Assembly: GCA_002696885.1 (NCBI GenBank)
Contig: NZSO01000061.1
Coordinates: forward strand, 1 to 16,458
Reading direction: 5' to 3'
DNA length: 16,458 nucleotides
Source: Verrucomicrobiales bacterium
GTDB taxonomy: Bacteria > Verrucomicrobiota > Verrucomicrobiia > Verrucomicrobiales > DEV007
Part shown: piece after piece, positions 7,663-14,077 of the stretch
Layout of the letters: each line of letters opens with the position of its first letter
How positions within the stretch are numbered: position 1 is the stretch's first letter
Notes under the pieces: model-generated
Told to the model about the DNA's origin: nothing
The model's database searches: none
Seen by the model: only the letters and a program-made list of their open reading frames with translations
Translations under genes and position numbers: made by a program

Positions 7663-7941
7663 CTAGATAATAGAGAATCCGATTATCTCGTCAAAGTTTT
7701 CAATCGCGGAATTTTCTTCACGATGTTCAATGATATGATGTGATAGATTAGAGTTAATTAATATCTCTTGCAGAAATTCTTCTACTTCTGATTCTTCACC
7801 TACTACACACAGCTTTACACTCCCGTCATCAAGATTTTGAACAGTTCCGTTCACATCAAACCCCAAAGCAATACGTTTACATTCATAACGAAAACCAACT
7901 CCCTGAACTCGACCACTAAAAAATATCTTCTTCCCGGTCAT
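7663..7941 (-). CDS. acyP: Acylphosphatase
   Basis: This small cytoplasmic enzyme hydrolyses carboxyl-phosphate bonds of acylphosphates such as acetyl phosphate or carbamoyl phosphate. The 92-aa sequence has the signature GRVQGVGFRY (10-19) with catalytic Arg18. The second motif reads GTVQNLDDGSV (32-42) and holds catalytic Asn36; the usual form is G-x-V-x-N-x-x-D-G. Both residues are intact and the length is standard. It is the last gene of a tight minus-strand run: the 525-aa gene ends 9 bp upstream, and its own stop is 11 bp from that of convergent leuS. A functional link to the upstream genes is not evident and may be co-transcription only. Confidence 0.94.
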   Translation of the reverse strand: MTGKKIFFSGRVQGVGFRYECKRIALGFDVNGTVQNLDDGSVKLCVVGEESEVEEFLQEILINSNLSHHIIEHREENSAIENFDEIIGFSII

Positions 7942-7950
7942 TTAATAAAT

Positions 7951-9528
7951 TTATGAAGATGATTTTTCAAATTTTTCAATAATTTTATCTGCAAATGATT
8001 TATCTGCTGCATCAATAATGCGCACCATATTATCATCAACTATTTTGACAGAAATGAATCTTTGATCAGTTTCACTAGAAACCATCTCATCTTTGGATTC
8101 AGTTAATTTCACCCCTCGACGAAATTGAGTTGATTTAATAATAGCATCATAAAATTCTTTGGTATCTTTTTTAGTCATCCACTTAGTCATCCAAAAAACA
8201 TGATCGTCACCTCCCTCTCCATTACCATTAGGATAAACTAAATATCTATCTCCAGACCATCCTGCAGCAGCTATTGATCCATCTCTTTCAGAAAAATGAT
8301 CAATGCCTTTTGAAACCAGCTCGGGCATGTTGATAATATCAGGCTGCCCCAACTCAGCCATTCTCTGCAGAAAATCACTCTGATTAAGTAGCAGCGCAAT
8401 CGCAAGTTCACCGGCAACATTATTCCATATTGGATTAACACCATCAATTTCAATAGCATTAATATTCCATCTAAAGCGTTCGGGTTCAGGATAGTCAGAA
8501 GAATTAAAAAGCTCTGGATGAAGTATCTCCGAGGTACTTAGAGGGGGTCTAGCAATCGCATTATTAACAGATTGCCATCTATCTTTATCATAAAGCGTCT
8601 GACAGAAACGATCACCTAATGAGAATGGAAAAAGGTAATACTCTCGAATAAACGCGGGTATGAGTTCAAATTGTTGACGTGACATTCTAGTCGCTGCCTG
8701 AGTAATTCCTGTTGATGAGATATTACTTTGTAATTGATATCTAATTTTAAATAGATTTGTATCTCCGGCAGCCACAGCCCAAAGAGCCAACTTAGCATCA
8801 TCATTATAAAGCCAATCATCGAGTGAAGTATTCAACTCAAAGTGCTGATCTTGTAATGCGCGGGCAATCTCTATAGCAACCGCCGCGCCATCAGATGCAT
8901 TAGCGATCGAGGAATCTTCGTTCAAAAAAATGGTATCATCTCCAATGTAAACAGCTGCTCCTAGCTGGCCTTTTAATAAGTCCAGCGTTCTCGCTCTAAC
9001 ATCTGTCCCAGGATTGACAAAACCCATCGCAGAATACGCTCGTGATTGAAACGAAGCATCTTCAGGATTAGCCATGCCTGGCATTTTAGAAAACCCTGAA
9101 GCCATTACCTCCCAGTCAGCGTATCGATATTTAAGCTTTCTCTTGGTCGGCAGTTCTCTAATCTTTAAAGAAAGTTCCTCAATTTTTTTACGAGCTTTTA
9201 ATTCCTCAGCGGTCCATTCACGATCACCCAAATCTGGAGATCCTGCATCTCTGTAATTTTCTAATTTTAGTTCGAGACCTTCTTTTTCTTTTATCAATGA
9301 TGCTAAATTTTCTTTCTCAATACTAATTTGATGCATCAGGTTGTTATTTTCATCCTCTAACCTTGAAGACTTAAGCTTAAGAGATTCAAGTTCCTGTACA
9401 ACTGATTCAAGAGACAAGTCTTCAGAGCGTTTGACATAGGAAGTGTTAATATCTTTTAGCTTCCAAAACAATAGCCCCATCGGAACCGCCGCAAAGATAA
9501 CAAAGCCTAAGGCAGTAGAAGATTTCAT
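7951..9528 (-). CDS. Membrane-anchored coiled-coil protein with a degenerate (zinc-ligand-less) metallopeptidase-like domain
   Basis: I know no named function for this 525-aa protein. Residues 6-22 form one hydrophobic segment, a signal anchor or uncleaved signal. Residues about 36-92 are a heptad-like, Glu/Lys/Leu-rich coiled coil, with more helix at about 106-125. The rest (about 132-470) resembles a family of putative zinc metallopeptidases carrying HELTHALQDQHFDL followed by an EGDA motif. Here the first reads IEIARALQDQHFEL (219-232), keeping the Glu but replacing both His by Ile and Arg. The second reads AAGDTN (253-258), with Ala for the ligand Glu. Other family-like segments are RPPLSTSEILHPELF (327-341) and AAAGWSGDRYLVYPNG (420-435). 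I infer a catalytically dead relative acting as a scaffold or binding protein outside the membrane. It starts 9 bp after the 231-aa secreted protein gene and ends 9 bp before acyP. Confidence 0.75.
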   Translation of the reverse strand: MKSSTALGFVIFAAVPMGLLFWKLKDINTSYVKRSEDLSLESVVQELESLKLKSSRLEDENNNLMHQISIEKENLASLIKEKEGLELKLENYRDAGSPDLGDREWTAEELKARKKIEELSLKIRELPTKRKLKYRYADWEVMASGFSKMPGMANPEDASFQSRAYSAMGFVNPGTDVRARTLDLLKGQLGAAVYIGDDTIFLNEDSSIANASDGAAVAIEIARALQDQHFELNTSLDDWLYNDDAKLALWAVAAGDTNLFKIRYQLQSNISSTGITQAATRMSRQQFELIPAFIREYYLFPFSLGDRFCQTLYDKDRWQSVNNAIARPPLSTSEILHPELFNSSDYPEPERFRWNINAIEIDGVNPIWNNVAGELAIALLLNQSDFLQRMAELGQPDIINMPELVSKGIDHFSERDGSIAAAGWSGDRYLVYPNGNGEGGDDHVFWMTKWMTKKDTKEFYDAIIKSTQFRRGVKLTESKDEMVSSETDQRFISVKIVDDNMVRIIDAADKSFADKIIEKFEKSSS

Positions 9529-9537
9529 CTCTTTTAC

Positions 9538-10233
9538 TTATTTGTTGCGATTAAAAATTCTAAACTTCCGCTTAGGCTTAGAGTCAGAACCTGCTTTATT
9601 TGATGAACTATTATTGCCCTTTTTCGTTTGAGGGAATTGGACAGCACCAGAAGGAACTGGTACTAAGGAGCCGTCTTTAGAACGAATCCACTTCTCACCG
9701 CTACTATTTTTTTTAGAATCTGAGGAATGAGCATGAGTTGATGTCGTACTAAAAACGGAAGGGTCATCAAGTGCCACAAGATCTCCAATCGGCTTCCCGT
9801 TTTGATATGATACAAGGGCGGGCCTCGAACGACCGTCAAGTTTACTAACGACTTTTACCTTATACATAAGTCTTCTAACCATCTTACCTTTGGAATCAAA
9901 AACTCTCTCTTCAATTAATTCATCGCCTTCGTAAACAAATTCACTAATAAAAAGAAGGTTGTTTTGACCATCAAAAACTCTTCCTTTTCTCTCTCTACCA
10001 AATTCATCGAGAGCAAATTCACTACGCATGATTAGGGTGTTATTTCTTTTTTTTGTTTCTCTAACTAAAGTTCTAGTGTCCTTATCCTTTTGAGTGGTTG
10101 TGTAGGTGCCATCTTTATGAACGACCGTTCTGGATATCTGATCAGCAGTATCGTTGGAAAAACCGACAGGATTTATGGCCTTTGCTGACAATACTAATGA
10201 TACAAACAAAGACGATGCTATTAAGGTTTTCAT
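9538..10233 (-). CDS. Secreted protein of unknown function with basic, Ser/Lys-rich C-terminal tail
   Basis: I do not recognise a named family. The 231-aa product starts with a clear signal peptide (MKTLIASSLFVSLVLSAKA, likely cut after AKA at 19). Residues about 33-127 are rich in beta-strand and hairpin patterns of the form F-D-x-x-G/N-x-x followed by alternating hydrophobics (VFDGQNNLLFISEF, VYEGDELIEERVFDSKGKMV). These loosely recall MORN/YwqK-like or YD-like beta repeats. Residues about 160-231 are low-complexity, rich in Ser, Lys and Asn, and end in a very basic KPKRKFRIFNRNK, which may bind nucleic acid, LPS or peptidoglycan. It is the first gene of the minus-strand unit, 9 bp before the membrane-anchored 525-aa protein, so the two may act together at the envelope. 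Its start lies 36 bp from the divergent folP start. Confidence 0.7.
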   Translation of the reverse strand: MKTLIASSLFVSLVLSAKAINPVGFSNDTADQISRTVVHKDGTYTTTQKDKDTRTLVRETKKRNNTLIMRSEFALDEFGRERKGRVFDGQNNLLFISEFVYEGDELIEERVFDSKGKMVRRLMYKVKVVSKLDGRSRPALVSYQNGKPIGDLVALDDPSVFSTTSTHAHSSDSKKNSSGEKWIRSKDGSLVPVPSGAVQFPQTKKGNNSSSNKAGSDSKPKRKFRIFNRNK

Positions 10234-10269
10234 TGGTTGAGGTCGCAGAAAATCTCTGCATTTTAAAGT
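10234..10269. promoter_or_regulatory. Very short divergent interval before folP with a small hairpin
   Basis: This 36-bp gap separates the start of the secreted 231-aa gene from the first possible folP start. GCAGA (10245-10249) and TCTGC (10255-10259) form a 5-bp stem with a 5-nt loop. If folP actually starts at the in-frame ATG at 10315, the interval becomes 81 bp and could hold both promoters. I see no convincing -35/-10 pair. Confidence 0.25.
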
Positions 10270-11151
10270 ATGTCACAAAACTCAGCGATTTTCAAACACT
10301 CTAGAGCAACTAGAATGTGGTCAGTTTCAGGCAATATCAAAGATTTAAATAAAGGGATGATAATGGGAATCGTAAATACTACTCCCGATTCTTTTTCAGA
10401 TGGAGGTCATTTTTACTCCAAAGAAGATGCAGTAAATCAAGCCATTAAACTTGAGAAACATGGAGCCGAAATTATTGACTTTGGTGGCGAATCGACTAGA
10501 CCCGGAGCCAAGAAAGTCGAAACACAGGACGAGTTACAGAGAGTCCTTCCAGCAATCCAATCATTTAATGAAAAAAAATCTGATAAAACACTAATATCGA
10601 TCGACACATCAAAGCCTGAAATTGCAAAAGCAGCGATAACAAATGGAGCCCAAATCATTAACGACGTTACTGGATTTACTGATCCAAGAATGCGTGAAAT
10701 TGCAGCCAATTCAGATTGTGGATTGGTGGTGATGCATATGGCAGGTAATCCACAAAGCATGCAGGAAAAACCTTGCTACAGTAATGTAGTAGAGGAAATT
10801 ATAGAGTTTTTCGCTAACCAGTTAAAAATATGTGAAGATGATGGCATAGAAAAAGAACGCATTGTTCTTGATCCTGGCATTGGATTTGGAAAAACGATAG
10901 AACACAATTTAGAACTACTAAAGTCTATCAATAATTTATTATCCCTGGAGAGACCAATATTGATAGGTGCCTCTAGAAAATCGTTCATATCAAAGGTTCT
11001 TGAAAGAGATGATTTAGAGGCCAGAGAATGGCCCACTGTGGCACTAACTTCATACTGCCGTGAATTGGGCGCCTCGATTTTCAGAGTTCATAGTTCATTA
11101 GACAATCTCCAAGCATTGCGAATGACTGAGGCTATTATCAATTCAGACTAA
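10270..11151 (+). CDS. folP: Dihydropteroate synthase
   Basis: FolP condenses p-aminobenzoate with 6-hydroxymethyl-dihydropterin pyrophosphate to form dihydropteroate in folate synthesis; sulfonamides target it. All TIM-barrel signatures are present: IMGIVNTTPDSFSDGG (31-46), EIIDFGGESTRPGA (67-80), ISIDTSKPEIAKAA (109-122), IINDVTG, VVMHMAGNPQSMQ, IVLDPGIGFGKTIEHN (198-213), ILIGASRKSFI (230-240) and FRVHS near the end. With the first ATG the protein is 293 aa. An in-frame ATG at 10315 (MWSVSGNIKDLNKG) gives 278 aa, closer to the family norm, and its beginning aligns with typical DHPS starts, so it may be the true start. Neither has a Shine-Dalgarno. It leads a plus-strand run with cdaA (57 bp downstream), glmM and bioD. 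Confidence 0.96.
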   Translation: MSQNSAIFKHSRATRMWSVSGNIKDLNKGMIMGIVNTTPDSFSDGGHFYSKEDAVNQAIKLEKHGAEIIDFGGESTRPGAKKVETQDELQRVLPAIQSFNEKKSDKTLISIDTSKPEIAKAAITNGAQIINDVTGFTDPRMREIAANSDCGLVVMHMAGNPQSMQEKPCYSNVVEEIIEFFANQLKICEDDGIEKERIVLDPGIGFGKTIEHNLELLKSINNLLSLERPILIGASRKSFISKVLERDDLEAREWPTVALTSYCRELGASIFRVHSSLDNLQALRMTEAIINSD

Positions 11152-11194
11152 AGAATTCTTAAATCCAATCTCTTCATTTTTTAATGACATGATG

Positions 11195-11200
11195 TATACT
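11195..11200 (+). promoter_or_regulatory. Candidate -10 box (TATACT) immediately upstream of the cdaA GTG
   Basis: TATACT matches five of six bases of the sigma-70 -10 consensus and is directly preceded by TG. It ends only 8 nt before the GTG start, so transcription from it would begin within a base or two of the start codon and give a leaderless message. The -35 position (about 11171-11177, TCTTCAT) is poor. Confidence 0.35.
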
Positions 11201-11208
11201 TAAGAAGC

Positions 11209-12000
11209 GTGGAAACAGAAATTATTAACAACTGGCCAATACTTGCAGAACTTGCACTTATCATATTGGCGATATTTTGGGTCGTCCGCAGAAATAAATC
11301 AAAAAAATGGTCTCGATTTTTACTAATCTTGAGTGTTCTTCTGATAATAATCACGGTCACATCAGTTTTCTTTAATCTTAAGTTAATTCCTTGGTTCGTA
11401 ATGGCAGTAACCTTTTTTCTCACCATGTCGATGATTGTGGTTTTTCAGCCTGAACTAAGAAGAGTATTAGCACAATTAGGCAGTCGGGCTTTTTCTTTTA
11501 TCTCTGAGGGAAAAGATAAAGAATTCATTGATCATCTGAGTGACACCGTCAGACAGCTCGGTGCAAAGCGATACGGCGGTCTATTTGTGATTGAGAGAAA
11601 AATCGAACTTAAACCTCACCTAGAAACAGGCGTCCAGATAGATGCACAATTTTCCTCAGAACTCATCCTCACTATTTTTCATCCCAAAACAGAACTGCAT
11701 GATGGTGGAATTATTCTGAGGGCAGGACGGATCGTTGGTGCTGGATGCTTGTTTCCAGTAAGCCAAAAAGAAATATCTGATCGAAGGATTGGACTTCGTC
11801 ATCGAGCAGGTATTGGCATAACCGAAGAGTCAGACTCGATTTCGATTATAGTCTCTGAAGAGAGCGGATCTATATCCATTGCACATCGAGGAAGACTCGA
11901 GCATGATCTGGATTTGGCAACTTTTCAGAAACGCTTACTTACTCTACTTGAACTCAATGATGAAGATGAAGATGAAAAAGAAGCTGAAATCAATTCTTAA
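11209..12000 (+). CDS. cdaA: Diadenylate cyclase CdaA (c-di-AMP synthase)
   Basis: This membrane-bound enzyme condenses two ATP into the second messenger c-di-AMP, which in other bacteria controls potassium and osmolyte transport and cell-wall homeostasis. Three hydrophobic segments (about 9-26, 36-54 and 60-79) precede FQPELRRVLAQLG and the DAC domain (about 100-230). Both catalytic motifs are present: LHDGG (163-167, usually DGA) and GLRHRAGIG (195-203, usually GTRHRA). SEESGSISIA follows, and the protein ends in an acidic tail (DEDEDEKEAE). It starts with GTG; the upstream in-frame stop at 11185-11187 leaves no alternative ATG. It lies 57 bp after folP and 66 bp before glmM. cdaA next to glmM is the conserved c-di-AMP arrangement, but the regulator gene cdaR, which separates them in Firmicutes, is missing. 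Confidence 0.94.
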   Translation: METEIINNWPILAELALIILAIFWVVRRNKSKKWSRFLLILSVLLIIITVTSVFFNLKLIPWFVMAVTFFLTMSMIVVFQPELRRVLAQLGSRAFSFISEGKDKEFIDHLSDTVRQLGAKRYGGLFVIERKIELKPHLETGVQIDAQFSSELILTIFHPKTELHDGGIILRAGRIVGAGCLFPVSQKEISDRRIGLRHRAGIGITEESDSISIIVSEESGSISIAHRGRLEHDLDLATFQKRLLTLLELNDEDEDEKEAEINS

Positions 12001-12066
12001 GTTTATCTGTAATAATTTTAATTTATAAAAGGCATAAAATTAATAGCCTATCACAAACCTAATAGA

Positions 12067-13428
12067 ATGAATTTTTTCGGAACTGACGGAGTCAGAGGAA
12101 CTGCAAACATTGGAAACTTAACACCAGAGTCTGCTTTAAGGCTTGCTCAAATAACTACTGATGAACTCGTTTCCTCTCAGGGTGAAAACAAACAAACTGT
12201 CGTCATAGGAAAAGACACTAGGCGCAGTGGAGACATGATTGAGAATGCATTGGCTTCAGGATTTAATTCCGCAGGCGTCAATGTCAAATTGGCAGGTGTC
12301 ATACCGACTCCTGCGATTGCAATGCTTGTAAAAGAAATTGACGCAGGACTAGGAGTCGTAGTTTCGGCCTCTCATAATCCAGCTCCTGATAATGGTATTA
12401 AATTCTTTTTTCAAGACGGTTATAAATTATCAAAAACTCAAGAATCGCGTTTAGAAGATCGCATCCTATCGGATGAGCAATATAACGAAAGACCTGTATC
12501 AAGCTTTATTGGAAGAGTTTCTACGTTAGAAAATGCAGATGAAATTTATGTCAATAAAGTGACTAAATCATTCACCCAAAGTCATAATAACTTGAACCCT
12601 CTAAAAGGGATTAAAATAAGCCTCGATGCTGCTAACGGAGCCTCATTTAAGACGAGTGCAAATATCCTTGAACAACTTGGTGCAGAATTAATATGTCATC
12701 ATAATAAACCCAACGGAGATAACATTAATGAATCCTGTGGATGCACTCACCCCGAGATTATTTCAAATCTAGTCAAAAAAGATCAATCATTTGTTGGAAT
12801 TTCTCATGATGGAGATGCTGATCGAATATTAATGTGTGATGAAAATGCCCAACCTATTGATGGAGATGAATTAATGGCAATCATTGGCTGTCATATGCTG
12901 AGAACAGACCAGCTCCAATCTAAAACATTAGTTGCAACCAAAATGAGCAACTTCGGACTTGATGAGTGTATATCAAAGAATGGAGGTAAAGTAGAAAGAG
13001 CTGGTATCGGAGACCGAAATGTAATGGAGCTCATGAAGCAAATAGGTTCAAATTTTGGAGGCGAACCGAGTGGCCACATTATATGCAAAGATTATAATAC
13101 TACTGGTGATGGAATTATTGCCGCTCTTGCAGTTATGAGCGCAATCATTGACACAAATAAACCTTTGTCTGAGTTAAGGAAATGCCTGAACAAATTCCCC
13201 CAAAAATTGATCAATATAAATATTAGGAAAAAAATTCCTATCAGCGATCTTGACGCTCAACCTTTAATTGAAGCAACTGAAAAACAACTCGGTAGTGAGG
13301 GACAAGTTTTAATTAGGTACTCAGGTACTGAACCAAAAATTAGAGTTCTTGTGGAGGGCAAAGATCACTCATACGTGGACGATCAAGCGTCTAAAATCGC
13401 GGATTTAATTACCAATCAAATTGGATAG
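12067..13428 (+). CDS. glmM: Phosphoglucosamine mutase
   Basis: GlmM interconverts glucosamine-6-phosphate and glucosamine-1-phosphate, the step leading to UDP-GlcNAc for peptidoglycan and LPS. The 453-aa protein has all four alpha-D-phosphohexomutase domains. The N-terminal FGTDGVRGTAN is present, and the phosphoserine loop VVVSASHNPAPDNGIKFF carries catalytic Ser102. The metal-binding loop DGDADR is at 248-253, the sugar-specificity loop GGEPSGHII at 331-339, and the phosphate-binding loop IRYSGTEPKIRVLVEG at 416-431. The GEPSGH form is typical of GlmM rather than phosphomannomutase. It directly follows cdaA; in Firmicutes GlmM binds and inhibits CdaA, linking c-di-AMP to wall precursor supply. 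The 66-bp gap upstream is AT-rich and could hold a separate promoter, but I see no clear one. No Shine-Dalgarno is visible. Confidence 0.97.
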   Translation: MNFFGTDGVRGTANIGNLTPESALRLAQITTDELVSSQGENKQTVVIGKDTRRSGDMIENALASGFNSAGVNVKLAGVIPTPAIAMLVKEIDAGLGVVVSASHNPAPDNGIKFFFQDGYKLSKTQESRLEDRILSDEQYNERPVSSFIGRVSTLENADEIYVNKVTKSFTQSHNNLNPLKGIKISLDAANGASFKTSANILEQLGAELICHHNKPNGDNINESCGCTHPEIISNLVKKDQSFVGISHDGDADRILMCDENAQPIDGDELMAIIGCHMLRTDQLQSKTLVATKMSNFGLDECISKNGGKVERAGIGDRNVMELMKQIGSNFGGEPSGHIICKDYNTTGDGIIAALAVMSAIIDTNKPLSELRKCLNKFPQKLININIRKKIPISDLDAQPLIEATEKQLGSEGQVLIRYSGTEPKIRVLVEGKDHSYVDDQASKIADLITNQIG

Positions 13429-13435
13429 AATTAAA

Positions 13436-14077
13436 ATGCCCGTGAATCTATTTATCACCGGAACCGATACCGGCGTTGGAAAAACATATTTCACAAGGTT
13501 ATTGTTATCTTCCATCGTTAATCGCGGTAAAAAGGCTATAGGTTTTAAACCCATTTCCTGTGGAGATCGAGAAGATGCAGAAATTATAATGAGGGCATCA
13601 TTTCCTGAACCATCATCGCTTGAGCTAATAAATCCAATACATTTGAAAACCCCTGCTGCACCCATGGCCGCAGCATTAATTGAGGGCAAAGAAATTAACA
13701 TCGAAGAAATCAAAGATAAGTATAAAAACTTAGTGCATTCATATGATAATGTTATCGTAGAGGGAGCCGGTGGATGGGCCGTACCCATAACCTCTGATTA
13801 TTATGTTGGAGATCTTGCTGCAGAACTCTGTTCCGATGTCATCATTGTTGTTGATAACAAGTTAGGTGCTTTAAACAAAACAATATTAACCGCTAATGCG
13901 ATCAAGGATAAAGGTCTTAATTTAGCTGGCATTGTTCTAAATCACATTGAACCTGAGAGAGACACAGCAAGCATATCAAATCGATCTATTTTAGAGCAGA
14001 CGATAAATCCTCCATTTATCATGGAGATTCTACATGACGAAACTGAGATCGAATATCCTTTTGTATCTATTGATTAA
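13436..14077 (+). CDS. bioD: Dethiobiotin synthetase (ATP-dependent)
   Basis: BioD closes the ureido ring of dethiobiotin from 7,8-diaminopelargonate, CO2 and ATP, the penultimate step of biotin synthesis. The sequence shows the P-loop GTDTGVGKT (9-17), GFKPISCG (36-43, with the substrate-binding Lys-Pro), TPAAPMAA in place of the usual P-x-[SA]-P-x-x-A-A, VIVEGAGGWAVPI (106-118) and ADP-site residues in VVDNKLGALNKTILTANAI. From ATG 13436 it is 213 aa, and MPVNLFITGTDTGVGKT fits the family's N-terminus. A TTG at 13421 would lengthen it by five residues and overlap the glmM stop, but is less likely. It follows glmM by 7 bp. No other biotin gene is nearby. Its 3' end overlaps convergent mutY by 11 bp. 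Confidence 0.92.
   Translation: MPVNLFITGTDTGVGKTYFTRLLLSSIVNRGKKAIGFKPISCGDREDAEIIMRASFPEPSSLELINPIHLKTPAAPMAAALIEGKEINIEEIKDKYKNLVHSYDNVIVEGAGGWAVPITSDYYVGDLAAELCSDVIIVVDNKLGALNKTILTANAIKDKGLNLAGIVLNHIEPERDTASISNRSILEQTINPPFIMEILHDETEIEYPFVSID

Noticed and set aside
7665..7688. 7-bp inverted repeat AGATAAT/ATTATCT near the acyP stop
   Set aside because: It has a single G-C pair, a 10-nt loop and no T tract, so it is too weak to call a terminator on its own.
12030..12049. AGGC...GCCT symmetry upstream of glmM, considered as an operator or hairpin
   Set aside because: Only four base pairs form and the interior does not pair.
13421..13435. TTG start for bioD overlapping the glmM stop
   Set aside because: The ATG at 13436 gives the standard BioD N-terminus just before the P-loop. 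TTG adds only five unconserved residues.
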